Origin: JAAYXE01 sp964391195
GTDB lineage: Bacteria; Chloroflexota; Anaerolineae; Anaerolineales; UBA4823
Assembly (NCBI GenBank): GCA_964391195.1
Contig: CAYMLG010000017.1
Span: forward strand, 1-64,000
Direction: 5' to 3'
DNA: 64,000 nt
The notes beneath the pieces were generated by a model that saw nothing but the letters and a program-made list of their open reading frames with translations, was not told the DNA's origin and did not search any database. Positions 36,271-45,537 of the stretch are shown here, in pieces. The stretch's first letter is position 1. Each line of letters opens with the position of its first letter. Made by a program: the position numbers and the translations under genes.

Positions 36271-36325
36271 GTGACAGGATCGGTTGTGCTGGTAGTCTCA
36301 GTTCTGGCGCAGCCGGTCCTGTCAC
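36271..36325 (+). terminator. Hairpin ending the LCP-M42-SBP transcript
   Basis: Arms 36271-36289 and 36307-36325 pair over 19 bp in RNA with three G-U pairs and no mismatch, starting 13 nt after the stop codon. No T-run follows, so termination may need Rho or the hairpin may act in 3'-end protection. Confidence 0.6.
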
Positions 36326-36444
36326 GGTGAGGGCAGCAGGCGGTATGAGCACCGGCTGCTGCCACTTAAGCCTGTAAAAAACGGATAAAAAGGGCATGAA
36401 TCTAACAGAAACGCGTGCTTTCGCCCTTATTTATGTATTTTTGG

Positions 36445-36473
36445 TTGACTTTTCGAATCGTCAATGATATCAT
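36445..36473 (+). promoter_or_regulatory. Sigma-70-type promoter of the LysM-M23 gene
   Basis: TTGACT (36445-36450), 17-bp spacer, TATCAT (36468-36473), 22 nt before the ATG at 36496. The spacer and -10 include TCGAATCGTCAATGATATCATCGA-like symmetry that could bind a regulator. Confidence 0.7.
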
Positions 36474-36495
36474 CGATTCTTGGAGAACTTTAATT

Positions 36496-37749
36496 ATGCC
36501 CGGAGACCGCTATCTCGACGAATTCCCCGACGACGAGAGCAAACCTCCCAGTAAAAAAGCGACTCGCCGGATTGATTACGATCCGGTCACAGCCGACGTT
36601 TTGGGTGAATCCAAAAAGGACCGGCTGATGGGGGTATGGGAAGGGATTTCGCGAGCAGGCCTGGGTGAAATCGCCCAGCGTTTGTTCACAAACGCACTGC
36701 TGGTAGCTTTGATCTTGCTTGTCGCCTGGGGCATGCGGGCTTTTTACCTGCAAGCCCAGGATGCTGATAATACAGTCCCACGTTCAGCAGCTCTCGCTGC
36801 GTCTCTGCCCACGCCGACCCCCACTGCGCTCCCTCCATCGCTGCCCTTATTTGATGTTCCACCGGCAGCCGCTGGGGGTATCTCCCGTTTAGCCCAGCTC
36901 CACACCGATATACCCAGCCTGCCGAGATCCGAGGTCATTACGTACACGGTACAGGCCGGGGACACGCTGTTCGGCATCGCCGAGAAGTTCGGCTTGCAGC
37001 CGGAGACGATTCTGTGGGGGAACTTCTACCTGCTGGGCGATAATCCCCACAAACTGCGCCCCGAACAGGCGCTCAATATCCTACCCGTGGATGGGGTCTA
37101 TCACAAATGGTCGGAAGGGGAAGGGTTGAACGGTGTATCCGAATACTTCGGGGTGACCCCGGAGGATATCATCAATTACCCTGGCAACCATCTCGACCCG
37201 GAGACGATCGGCGATTACTCCAGTCCGAATATCCCTGCCGGGACGATGTTGATCATCCCGGGCGGGCGGCGCGAGTTCATCAACTGGAGCGCGCCGGAGA
37301 TCCCGCGCAGTAACCCCAGCGCCGGAAAACAGCTCGGTCCGGGGGCATGCGGCTCTGTGGTGGATGGGGCCATCGGGGCGGGGGCCTTTATCTGGCCGGC
37401 TCCCAACCACTTCGTATCGGGGTTCGACTACAACCCGAACGCCAACCACCCCGGAGTCGATATCGACGGCGACCTGGGCCACGCAATTTACGCGGCCGAT
37501 AATGGGGTCGTCGTGTACTCCGGATGGAATAACTGGGGCTACGGCAACATGGTGGTAATAAACCACGGCAACGGATGGCAAACGCTGTACGCCCACCTCG
37601 ACACGTACATGGTCTCCTGCGGGCAGAGCGTGTTCCAGGGCAGCCAGATCGGCACGATGGGCAGCACCGGCAACTCGACCGGCCCGCACCTGCACTTTGA
37701 GATGATGTACAACGGGGTGAAGGTGAATCCCTGGGATTACCTGCCCTAA
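36496..37749 (+). CDS. LysM and M23 (LytM-type) peptidoglycan endopeptidase
   Basis: Product of 417 aa. An acidic cytoplasmic N-terminus is followed by one membrane segment (about residues 57-80), a LysM cell-wall-binding motif (VITYTVQAGDTLFGIAEKFG from about 147), a probable second LysM-like stretch (GVSEYFGVTPEDIINYP), and a C-terminal M23 domain. The M23 zinc and catalytic sites are HPGVDIDGDLG (about 318), YAHLDTY (about 365) and HLHFEM (about 397), all intact, so it should be an active cell-wall hydrolase. The start at 36496 has GGAG 11 nt upstream; the frame upstream runs into the promoter. Confidence 0.92.
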   Translation: MPGDRYLDEFPDDESKPPSKKATRRIDYDPVTADVLGESKKDRLMGVWEGISRAGLGEIAQRLFTNALLVALILLVAWGMRAFYLQAQDADNTVPRSAALAASLPTPTPTALPPSLPLFDVPPAAAGGISRLAQLHTDIPSLPRSEVITYTVQAGDTLFGIAEKFGLQPETILWGNFYLLGDNPHKLRPEQALNILPVDGVYHKWSEGEGLNGVSEYFGVTPEDIINYPGNHLDPETIGDYSSPNIPAGTMLIIPGGRREFINWSAPEIPRSNPSAGKQLGPGACGSVVDGAIGAGAFIWPAPNHFVSGFDYNPNANHPGVDIDGDLGHAIYAADNGVVVYSGWNNWGYGNMVVINHGNGWQTLYAHLDTYMVSCGQSVFQGSQIGTMGSTGNSTGPHLHFEMMYNGVKVNPWDYLP

Positions 37750-37770
37750 CGGAGAATTGTGTTTCCCCTA

Positions 37771-37814
37771 TTGGTGGGTGGCACAGGCTGCACACAGCCC
37801 TTGCCACCCACCAA
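37771..37814 (+). terminator. Intrinsic terminator of the LysM-M23 gene
   Basis: A 13-bp stem (37771-37783 / 37802-37814) followed by TGTTTT lies 21 nt after the stop codon. Confidence 0.85.
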
Positions 37815-37833
37815 TGTTTTAACCGGCGGAGGA

Positions 37834-39117
37834 CTATAACCGCACGGCGAGGAAGGGGACGAGCATCTCATCGGCGTGCAGCCCGCCATGGCGGCCGATC
37901 AGGGGGTTGTCCTTGGCAGCCCACCATAAATAGGCGTCGTGCCTGGCCACCAAGATGAAATCGCCCACCCGGTCGAGCAGGTAAGGGTGAGGTTTCCCCG
38001 GGCCGAAAAGCCCGCCCTCCACGGCATAGCCGGAGTCGATGATGATGAATTGGTTCGGCCAGTTGCGCTCCAGATATTCGCGCACCGCTTCGCGCTGCCC
38101 GGGTTTTACGTAGAAATAAGCCAGGCGGTTTTCTCCGGTGGGGAATATGTGCAGGCGGCGGGTCAGGTTGGGATGGTTGCGCAATTCGTAGAAGGGATCG
38201 ATGCGGGTGGTGATATGCCCGTGATCGGCGACCAACATCAGCAGCGTGCCCTGGCGGATGGCGGGGCTCAGGCCTTCGAGGAAGAAATGCTGCATGGCGC
38301 TGCTGAAGCTGGCGAATTCCCCAGCCGAGCGCTCGTCGTCGGGGCCGTAACGGTGAGAAAAGGAGTCGACTTCACTCCAGTAGACGTAGTTGTAGGAAGG
38401 CCGGTCGGGATGGCTCTCGAGGGCGCGCCGCAGGTTGATCCATAAATCGGTGGCGGTGGAATAGGCCTGGAGCTGGACATCGCGCAGGAACATGCGCGAC
38501 AAGCCGGAGCGCAGGATGCTGTAGTGCTGGAAGGCAAAGGAGGAGATCCCGAAGGTTTTTAGATGGGTCCCCAGGGTGGGGAAGGGCAGGTAGGTGTCGG
38601 GGTCGAACCCGGCCCGTTGCAAGCTGCCCGGCTCGGCGGTGGTGAAGGGCGAGTGGGTGATGGTGTTGGCGACGACCCCGTACTCCTTCATCCACATCTC
38701 GTATCCGGTGATACCATGTTCCGCGGCGCTGCGCCCGGTCCACAGGGTGGGCAGGGCGGCCGAGGTGGTGCTCGGGGTGATGGAAGTGAGCGGCGCCAAC
38801 TGCCCATCCTCGACCAGGCGCTGCCACACGTTCGCCGGCCCGTTGGCAGTCCACTTTTGGAAGCGGTGTAGAGCCAATCCATCCATCACCACCAGGATCA
38901 CCCGGCGCACCGGCCCCACCCGAGAAGGAGAAATGATCGTCTCGTCCAGGGGGCCGGCCCCCAGTCCTTCCACCCCCAGGAGGCTGCAGATTGTGCTGGG
39001 GATGTTCAAAATCGAGCGCCCCAGATAATTGGGATAAATAAAATCGCCGCTCAGGGGAAACCCCGGCAGGCGGTGTGCTTGCAGTTCGGGGAGCAACTCT
39101 CCGACTCGATCTGCCAT
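37834..39117 (-). CDS. Alkaline-phosphatase-superfamily protein (nucleotide pyrophosphatase/phosphodiesterase-like)
   Basis: Product of 427 aa of the PF01663 type I phosphodiesterase group. Visible metal-site motifs are VILVVMDGL (first Asp), a catalytic-Thr region SITPSTTSAALPTLWTG, YVYWSEVDSFSHRYG (Asp/His), VADHGH (Asp/His) and GRHGGLHADE (His). No signal peptide is evident, so it is probably cytoplasmic. The substrate could be a phosphodiester, nucleotide or phosphonate ester. It lies just downstream of the organophosphate-type ABC locus but is separated from it by a strong terminator (39201-39229). Confidence 0.8.
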   Translation of the reverse strand: MADRVGELLPELQAHRLPGFPLSGDFIYPNYLGRSILNIPSTICSLLGVEGLGAGPLDETIISPSRVGPVRRVILVVMDGLALHRFQKWTANGPANVWQRLVEDGQLAPLTSITPSTTSAALPTLWTGRSAAEHGITGYEMWMKEYGVVANTITHSPFTTAEPGSLQRAGFDPDTYLPFPTLGTHLKTFGISSFAFQHYSILRSGLSRMFLRDVQLQAYSTATDLWINLRRALESHPDRPSYNYVYWSEVDSFSHRYGPDDERSAGEFASFSSAMQHFFLEGLSPAIRQGTLLMLVADHGHITTRIDPFYELRNHPNLTRRLHIFPTGENRLAYFYVKPGQREAVREYLERNWPNQFIIIDSGYAVEGGLFGPGKPHPYLLDRVGDFILVARHDAYLWWAAKDNPLIGRHGGLHADEMLVPFLAVRL

Positions 39118-39200
39118 GACTACCCTCCTCGATGTGTCGACAGCCGGCCGGGGTCATTCCCGGTCCAGGAAATCCCCCGGTTATGTTGTTCCGTGATCTA

Positions 39201-39229
39201 AAAAAAACGCCCGGCCCAAGGCCGGGCGT
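39201..39229 (-). terminator. Intrinsic terminator of the composite ABC locus
   Basis: A perfect 10-bp G/C stem (39207-39216 / 39220-39229) with a 3-nt loop and an eight-base T-run on the minus strand, 16 nt after the PhnE-like stop. Confidence 0.92.
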
Positions 39230-39245
39230 ACACTCATGAACCTGA

Positions 39246-41069
39246 TTATACGACTCGCTCACGCATATACGAGCTGAGGAAGTCCATAAATGCCACCACG
39301 ATGGCAATGGCCAACATCTGAGCGCTCGCCGCCCGGTAGTTCAACAGGTTGATGTTCTGGATCAGCAGGAAACCGATCCCACCACCGCCGGCGAAACCGA
39401 TGATGGTGGACATACGCACGTTGATATCCCAGCGGTACATGGTGAAGGAAATGTACGGTGGAACGATCTGCGGGATGACGGCGTAGATGATGGTTTGCAG
39501 ACGGGTGGCACCGGTGGCCTTGATTGCCTCAATTGGCCCGGCGGAGATGCTTTCCACCTGTTCGGAGTACAGCTTCGCCAGGGCGGCGATGGTGTGCAGC
39601 GAGAGGGCGAGCACACCGGCAAAGGGGCCGATGCCGACCCAGACCACAAAGACAATAGCCATGATCAGGGCTTCGATCGCCCGCAGGCCGTTGAGCAAGG
39701 TGCGGGTGATGTAGTAGATGATCAGGCCGATGGGGATCACATCTCGTTTCCGTGAAACGATGGCGGTGATTAGACCGAGAATTGCACCGGAGGCGCCCGG
39801 CCACCACAGCCAGAGCACCGGGTCCTCGATCTCATACATCCAGTTGACGCCTGCGCCCAGCAGACCGCCGACCACAAACCCCGCCAGAGCGCTCAGGAGC
39901 AGCCGGGCGAACAGGAGGGCGGCGGCGGGCAGCTTTTGGATGACCGCCTGGTCGAAGCGCCCGGCAAAGCTGCTGGTGACGCCGCCGGCGGCAATGGCAA
40001 CGATCGCGGTCGTAGCCAGGTTGAGGATTTCACCGATATTGGCGACGAAGGTGCCCAGGAAGCCAAAATCACCCAACCTGCGGGCCAGGCTGCGGCCCCA
40101 ATCATCGGCCAGGATAGTGATGAGAAAAATGGCGAGAATGCCGAGCCCGGCGGCAACCAGCATGGCCAGGAAGCGAGTGATCCGCACTCCGGTTGAGGGT
40201 TCGGCCTCATCTTCCTGGGGCAGCGCCCAACGGGTGATGAAGACCGGGATTACCAGGCTGACGAGCGCGCCGCCCAGGGCGGCAAGGTTGTTGGAGGCCA
40301 GCGCCCGGCTCTGTTCGCCAATCCACCCCGCGGCCTGCCCACCCAGCCAGATACCCAAAGGCCAGGCCAGCAGGGCCAGGGCCAGGCCGGTCACGGTGCT
40401 GGTTACGTCGCGCATCAGGTTGCGGGCGGCGAAAAAGCTGATCGGAATGGCGAGAAGCACACCGAATGTGGTGGCCAACAGGGCCAGGAACACGGTTTCG
40501 ATGATCTTATCCCAGGTCTCGAGCGCGGTGCGGGATAAGCGGGGCGCGCCCTGGTTCTGGCGGGTGATCGCCCGCACCTCCTGGGCCTGTTCATTAGGGC
40601 GGGGTGGGACGCGGGCGGTGACTTCGAAGTGGCCATCATCATCGGTTTCAAAGTTGCCGAGGTTCAGAGTCACGCCGCTGGGAGGGATAAAGCCCAGTGG
40701 CCCGGTCGATTCGGGCTCGAAGTTGAACCCCTGGACGGTGATCTCGCTGCGCGGCTCGGCACAGGGCGGATCGATGACCAGGTAGGGGCCGCTGGGATCG
40801 GGTTCTGCGAAGTCCAGAGCACCAGGGCCGCCCGCAGGACAGGGGACCAGGATGGGAGTGCTGACGACGGTTTCAACCTGGTCATACTGGAAAATCTCGG
40901 GCCGGGCCAGGGCGCGCAAAACCCGGGTGAGGCTCTGCTGCCGCCGCTCGGAGTGAATTTCTTCGAAATTCACATCGGTGACCTGGAAGCCATAAGCATA
41001 AATGATGATGGCGATAATCACCAGGACACCCAGAGAGATAGATTTTAGAAGGGATCGAGTTGTTTTCAC
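39246..41069 (-). CDS. phnE: PhnE-like ABC permease with split membrane domain and exported Ig/IPT-like segment
   Basis: Product of 607 aa, about twice the usual PhnE length (260-290). After a membrane segment (10-28) comes an exported part with an Ig/IPT-like stretch (SEITVQGFNF to DDDGHFEVTARVP, about 100-155). The PhnE domain begins near 184 (ETVFLALLATTFGVLLAIP), is interrupted after AARNLM (219) by about 230 residues with several extra membrane segments, and resumes near 454 (TRTLLNGLRAIEALIMAI). The EAA loop EAIKATGATRLQTIIYAVIP is at 514-533. The GTG start has AGGT 5 nt upstream. It follows phnC by 11 nt and ends the transcript. The permease call is firm; the ligand (phosphonate, phosphite, phosphate ester) is inferred. 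Confidence 0.85.
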   Translation of the reverse strand: MKTTRSLLKSISLGVLVIIAIIIYAYGFQVTDVNFEEIHSERRQQSLTRVLRALARPEIFQYDQVETVVSTPILVPCPAGGPGALDFAEPDPSGPYLVIDPPCAEPRSEITVQGFNFEPESTGPLGFIPPSGVTLNLGNFETDDDGHFEVTARVPPRPNEQAQEVRAITRQNQGAPRLSRTALETWDKIIETVFLALLATTFGVLLAIPISFFAARNLMRDVTSTVTGLALALLAWPLGIWLGGQAAGWIGEQSRALASNNLAALGGALVSLVIPVFITRWALPQEDEAEPSTGVRITRFLAMLVAAGLGILAIFLITILADDWGRSLARRLGDFGFLGTFVANIGEILNLATTAIVAIAAGGVTSSFAGRFDQAVIQKLPAAALLFARLLLSALAGFVVGGLLGAGVNWMYEIEDPVLWLWWPGASGAILGLITAIVSRKRDVIPIGLIIYYITRTLLNGLRAIEALIMAIVFVVWVGIGPFAGVLALSLHTIAALAKLYSEQVESISAGPIEAIKATGATRLQTIIYAVIPQIVPPYISFTMYRWDINVRMSTIIGFAGGGGIGFLLIQNINLLNYRAASAQMLAIAIVVAFMDFLSSYMRERVV

Positions 41070-41080
41070 GGGTTACCTGC

Positions 41081-41833
41081 TTATCCAACTCGTTCGGCGT
41101 CTTTGCCGTAGATTTCTTTGAACCGGGCGTCATCGATCTCTTCGGGGAGCCCGTCGAACACCAGTTTGCCTTCGTTCAAGGCAATCACCCGGTCCGCATA
41201 GCGGTGGACCAGGTCGAGAAAGTGCAGGCTGCAGAGCACGGTCACGCCATCTTCCTGGTTGATCCGTTCGAGATACTGCATAATGCTGTGAGCCAGGACC
41301 GGGTCGAGGCTGGCGACCGGCTCATCGGCCAGGATCATCTCAGGATCTTGCATCAGGGCCCGGGCGATGCCCACCCTCTGCTGCTGCCCACCGCTGAGCT
41401 CGTCGGCGCGCTGGTGAGCCTTGTCGGCGATCCCCACCCGGGCGAGCTGATGCATGGCTTTGTCGATGTCGTCTTTCGGGAAGCGGTTGAACAGGCTCCA
41501 GGCGGGGTTGGTATAGCCCAGGCGGCCGGCAAGGACGTTGGTGATGACGCTGGACCGGTGGACCAGGTTGAAGTGTTGGAACACCATGCCGATTTTGCGG
41601 CGGATGCGGCGCAGCTCTTCGTCGTTTGCGGCGGTCACATCCACCCCGTTCCAGATAATCTGGCCGCTGGTTGGATCGTGCAGCCGGTTGATGCAGCGCA
41701 GCAGGGTCGATTTCCCAGACCCGCTCAGCCCGATGACTGCCAGAAACTGCCCCTTGGGCACCTGGAAGCTGACATCATACAGGGCTTGCGTGCCTCCCTC
41801 GTAGATCTTTGTCAGGTTTTTTACTTGAAGCAT
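41081..41833 (-). CDS. phnC: PhnC-like ABC transporter ATP-binding protein
   Basis: Product of 250 aa, normal for PhnC. Walker A GLSGSGKSTLLRCINRL, the PhnC-like Q-loop region GMVFQHFNLVHRSSVITNVL, the signature LSGGQQQRVGIARAL and Walker B ILADEPVASLDP are all intact. It would power import by the PhnE-like permease, and it is the only ATPase gene in the 39246-46708 cluster. The start at 41833 is set by the family N-terminus (MLQVKNLTKIYEGG); the frame upstream is intergenic. The binding-fusion gene lies 171 nt upstream. Confidence 0.92.
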   Translation of the reverse strand: MLQVKNLTKIYEGGTQALYDVSFQVPKGQFLAVIGLSGSGKSTLLRCINRLHDPTSGQIIWNGVDVTAANDEELRRIRRKIGMVFQHFNLVHRSSVITNVLAGRLGYTNPAWSLFNRFPKDDIDKAMHQLARVGIADKAHQRADELSGGQQQRVGIARALMQDPEMILADEPVASLDPVLAHSIMQYLERINQEDGVTVLCSLHFLDLVHRYADRVIALNEGKLVFDGLPEEIDDARFKEIYGKDAERVG

Positions 41834-42004
41834 GTAATATCTCGATCTTCTCTCACGAGTATAAGAATGGTTGGCTGGACATGGGAAGATGCCCAACCAA
41901 CCATCCTTATACCCGTCAGACGGCGATAGCGCCGCTGTAAACTGGAGGGAACCCGGGCCCGGCAGAGCCTACCTGGCCCGGGTTCCGTAGTCTAACCGGA
42001 TAGG

Positions 42005-44440
42005 TTACTGGCCGAGGCCTTCCAGCGTAAGACCGACTGCTTCCACCATCAGGCGGACGAAGTCGTATTCTTCGTCGGTGGCCGGGTTGATCCCGGTCCA
42101 GCCGTAGAAGTCCTGGCTGCCGATCGAATTTTCCCAGGCTTCGGTCTGGGAGAATTCAATCAATGCCTCTTCGATCTGAGCCCGCAGTTCAGGCGGGAAG
42201 TCAGGGCCGAAGGAGAGAGTGTCATTGGGGATCGGGGGCGAAATGTCCAGAATGCGAACCTGCTGGACGACGTCCGGAGCTTCGGTGCGGATGTTGGCGC
42301 GAGCGTCGAGCACCCGCCAATCACCGCACATCAGCGCACTGCCGTCTGCGCTGGGAGCGCAGGATTCAATCAGATCATCGGGGACGTCGGGCGGATCGCC
42401 GGGCTGCCATTCGGGCTCACCTTCGGGCTTGAGCGGGGCGCTGTAGAAGGTGGTGGCGAAATCGACCGAGCCGTTGTACACGGCCTGGACGGACTGCGGG
42501 TGGCCGCCGGTGGCTACCAACTCACCGGGGGTCACACCGGCTTCCTGCAGCATGACCAGGGGCACCATGTAGCCGGAGGTCGAGCCTTCGTCGCCGTAGC
42601 CCCAGCTCAGGCCTTCCAGGTCCTCGATGGACTGGATATCGCTGTCGCGGCGGACCAGGATCTGGGCCCAGTAGACGTCGAAGCCGAAGCGGACAGCTTT
42701 GAAGGCGACATCAACGCCGCAGAGCTGGTTGGCCAGGACGTAGCCCAGGCTAGGGATAAAGCCCATCGTGTCGGTGGGCGAAGCGCACATCTCTTCGATG
42801 GTCGCGGCGTAAGAAGTCGGGATGCTGACTTCGAACTCGAGCCCGGTGGCATCTTTGAGGGCCTGGGCCATGACCTCACCACCGCTGGTGATGATGTTGG
42901 CTTCAACCGACGGGACGAACAAAACTTTGATCGGGTGTTCGGGCGTGCCGACGTCGGTCGCCAGGTCTTCTTCCTCAGGTTCTTCTGGGGCAGGCGGGAC
43001 CGGAGTGGGCAGAGGAGAGGTCATCTGCTCAGCCAAAATTTCGTTCGAGCGGGCGTTGAGGTCGCTCAGGGTATCGGCGACCGGGGCGCCGTCGGCGATG
43101 GCGGCCATCGCCTCATCCACCAGTTCGCGGACAAAGTCGTAACCGGGGACGGGGGGCTCGAAGCGGCCGAACTCGAGCAGGTCGAAGGCGGTCTTGAACG
43201 CCGGTTCAGCGGCGAAGTAGTCGGTCAGCTCACCGGCGACGCTGGCGCGTACCGGGAAGTACTGGCTGGCCTCAACCCAGCGGGCCTGGATCTCGGGGGA
43301 AGTGTAGTACTTGACGAACAGGAAGGCGGCCAATTCGCTCTCGGGAGTGGTCTTGGGGATGCTGACCGAGGCGCCGTAGATGTTCATCACCGGATCTGGG
43401 GTGGTGTGCGGGATGGCAGCGACGCTCCATTCGAACCCGGCGCCCTCCTCTGCAGCCTGTCTGTAGAAGGGCAGGCCGGAGCTGGATCCAACGGTGAAGA
43501 GCAGGCGGCCGGCGCCGAAGTCGGTCTGGTCGCCATAGGCTTCGGTTACGAGGGCCGCGCAGCCGCTGTTGAACAGGTCCTGCAGGAAGGTCATAGCTTC
43601 CACTGCGGCCTGGCTATCGTAGGTGAACTGGTTGGCATTGTAATCGTACACATCGCCGCCGAACGCAAAGGTCCAGCTAGCGAAGCGGGAGGCGTCAATG
43701 CTCAACTGGTAGCCGATGCTGCCCTCGGCGGTTGCCTTGCTGAAGGGCTGCTCGGTGGCGGCGCAGGCCATTTCCTTGAACTCTTCGGGCGTGGTGGGCG
43801 GGCCGTCGAAGCCCAACTCATTCAACCAGTCGATGTTGTAGTAGAGAACTTCCATCGAGCGGTTGGGGGGGAAGCCCAGGCGGGCGTTGCCGTAGGTGGG
43901 GAAGATATCCTGTGCCCAGAAACCCTCGAAGAAGTCGGCCTGATCTTCCTCGGAAATGCCCCATTTCTCGCTGTTGACCATCGGGGTCATGTCAGCCAGC
44001 GCATCGGCAAGTTGGTAGGTGGCTGCCTGGTTCTGGTAAGCGACGACCAGATCGGGCGCATCCGGAGTGTTGAGCACGCCGAGCATCTTATTGAAGATGT
44101 CACCATACGAGCCCTGATACTCGGCCTGAACGGTGATGCCCCATTCGTTGGTCTCGTTGAACTCAGCAACGATCTCCTGCAGCGCGGTCTCGCGCTCCTG
44201 GGTGTGCTGGTGCCAGAAGGTCACCGTTTGCCCCGAGGGATCGACGCTGTCGTAGGGATTAGTCTCAGCCGCGGGCGGCTGGGGCTCCTGGGGGGATTCT
44301 GCCTGACCACCCGGCTCCTGCTGAGCGGGGGGTTCGGCCGGGGCCTGTGTGGGTGCAGGAGTCGGCGAGGTGCAGGCTCCGAGGACCATCGAGGCAATCA
44401 CCAGGACTGCCAGCAAGGTCGACCAAAGTTTTTTACTCAT
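42005..44440 (-). CDS. Two-domain binding lipoprotein: sugar-type SBP fused to PhnD-type SBP
   Basis: Product of 811 aa, about twice a normal binding protein. The signal peptide ends in lipobox LGAC (Cys23), followed by a Pro/Glu/Gln linker. Residues about 65-475 form a family-1 solute-binding domain (UgpB/MalE type; TVTFWHQHTQERETALQEI, LGFPPNRSMEVLYYN). A Pro/Glu linker (about 478-500) leads to a PhnD-type domain (HPIKVLFVPSVEANI, AQILVRRDSDIQSIEDLEG, GYGDEGSTSGYMVP) up to the end. GGAGGAG lies 10 nt before the ATG. MalF/MalG-type permease genes precede it and phnC-phnE follow, matching its two halves. No frame break separates the halves. Confidence 0.88.
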   Translation of the reverse strand: MSKKLWSTLLAVLVIASMVLGACTSPTPAPTQAPAEPPAQQEPGGQAESPQEPQPPAAETNPYDSVDPSGQTVTFWHQHTQERETALQEIVAEFNETNEWGITVQAEYQGSYGDIFNKMLGVLNTPDAPDLVVAYQNQAATYQLADALADMTPMVNSEKWGISEEDQADFFEGFWAQDIFPTYGNARLGFPPNRSMEVLYYNIDWLNELGFDGPPTTPEEFKEMACAATEQPFSKATAEGSIGYQLSIDASRFASWTFAFGGDVYDYNANQFTYDSQAAVEAMTFLQDLFNSGCAALVTEAYGDQTDFGAGRLLFTVGSSSGLPFYRQAAEEGAGFEWSVAAIPHTTPDPVMNIYGASVSIPKTTPESELAAFLFVKYYTSPEIQARWVEASQYFPVRASVAGELTDYFAAEPAFKTAFDLLEFGRFEPPVPGYDFVRELVDEAMAAIADGAPVADTLSDLNARSNEILAEQMTSPLPTPVPPAPEEPEEEDLATDVGTPEHPIKVLFVPSVEANIITSGGEVMAQALKDATGLEFEVSIPTSYAATIEEMCASPTDTMGFIPSLGYVLANQLCGVDVAFKAVRFGFDVYWAQILVRRDSDIQSIEDLEGLSWGYGDEGSTSGYMVPLVMLQEAGVTPGELVATGGHPQSVQAVYNGSVDFATTFYSAPLKPEGEPEWQPGDPPDVPDDLIESCAPSADGSALMCGDWRVLDARANIRTEAPDVVQQVRILDISPPIPNDTLSFGPDFPPELRAQIEEALIEFSQTEAWENSIGSQDFYGWTGINPATDEEYDFVRLMVEAVGLTLEGLGQ

Positions 44441-44640
44441 GTCGTTCTTTCTCCTCCAAAAAGAAAGTGGATTTGTAGGATGGGTATTACGGGTAATCTC
44501 GGGCGAATGGATTTTCTGAATGATCTTACCTCCTTTTGTCTGTCTAGTCCTTATTTTGTGCAGACCCACAGAGATGGTAGGTGAGTGTGTGAGTGTGCGA
44601 ACGGATTCCGCTCACCCACTCACACAGACCCATCCATCGC
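44441..44640 (-). other. Spacer with hairpin between permease and fusion-SBP genes
   Basis: The 200-nt spacer has a 9-bp inverted repeat (44587-44595 / 44617-44625) just after the permease stop, with no T-run. No clear promoter is seen. It may set different mRNA levels for the permeases and the binding protein. Confidence 0.35.
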
Positions 44641-45537
44641 TTACCCTTTCAGCCCGGTGGTGGCAATCCCTTCGGTAAATTGTTTTTGCGTAATGAAATA
44701 GAGGATCAGGATGGGGATCACGGTAATCACCGCTCCTGCCATGAGCAGATGCGTTTGCGGGCCGGCTTCGGTGACGAAGGTCCACAGGCCGACCATCAAC
44801 GGGCGCCAGGCGGGGGTGGTGGTCACCAGCAGCGGCCACAGGAAAGCGTTCCACGAGCCGATAAAAGCGAAAATCATCACCGTCATCACCGGGGCTTTGC
44901 TCATCGGCAGCACGATCTGGATCAGGAAGCGCAGATGGCTGGCGCCATCCATGCGGGCCGCGTCCCAAAGTTCGTCTGGAATTTTAATAAAGAACTGGCG
45001 CAGCAGGAAGATGCTGAAGGCGTTGGCCATAAAAGGCACGGTGAGCGCTTTCCAGTCATTCAGCCAGGTGCCGCCCGGCAGAGGCAGGATACTGCCGCGG
45101 ATCATGAGAAAATTGGGGATCATGGTGACCGATTCGGGGATCATCATGGTGCTGAGCAGCAGAGCGAAGAGCACATCGCGCCCGAAGAAGTGGATGCGGC
45201 CGAAGGCATAGCCGGCCAGGATGGATGTGGTGAGCAGGCCGGCGATTGTGATGGCAGTGATGATGACGCTGTTGAGGAAGTACTGGGCGAAGCGGGCTTC
45301 ACTCCAGGCGGTGATGAAATTCTCGAGCTGCGGTTTGGCCGGCAGCCAGACCCGATTGATCGTTTCACCCAGGGTCATCAAGGAGGTGGAGATCATCCAG
45401 AAGAAGGGGAGTATGGCGATGATCGCGCCCGCGATCAGTACGAAATACAGGAACAGGCGGCCTGGTTTGAGCTTCAATCCGCCGAGGGTGAGGGGCCGGG
45501 TGTAGGTTTTTTCTTCAACACGGGCGCTATCAGCCAT
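44641..45537 (-). CDS. Carbohydrate-type ABC permease (MalG/UgpE-like)
   Basis: Product of 298 aa with six membrane segments. The EAA loop reads ELWDAARMDGASHLRFLIQIVLP-like (EAA/G motif at about 190-210), and the C-terminus KQFTEGIATTGLKG is typical of MalG/UgpE permeases. It would pair with the MalF-like protein encoded just upstream; the two genes overlap by 8 nt. The nearest ATPase gene is phnC, not a MalK/UgpC type. Confidence 0.92.
   Translation of the reverse strand: MADSARVEEKTYTRPLTLGGLKLKPGRLFLYFVLIAGAIIAILPFFWMISTSLMTLGETINRVWLPAKPQLENFITAWSEARFAQYFLNSVIITAITIAGLLTTSILAGYAFGRIHFFGRDVLFALLLSTMMIPESVTMIPNFLMIRGSILPLPGGTWLNDWKALTVPFMANAFSIFLLRQFFIKIPDELWDAARMDGASHLRFLIQIVLPMSKAPVMTVMIFAFIGSWNAFLWPLLVTTTPAWRPLMVGLWTFVTEAGPQTHLLMAGAVITVIPILILYFITQKQFTEGIATTGLKG

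Noticed and set aside
42500..44584. A 694-codon open frame on the + strand opposite the fusion SBP gene
   Set aside because: It has no recognisable domain, lies fully antisense to a well-supported lipoprotein gene, and reflects GC-rich codon bias.
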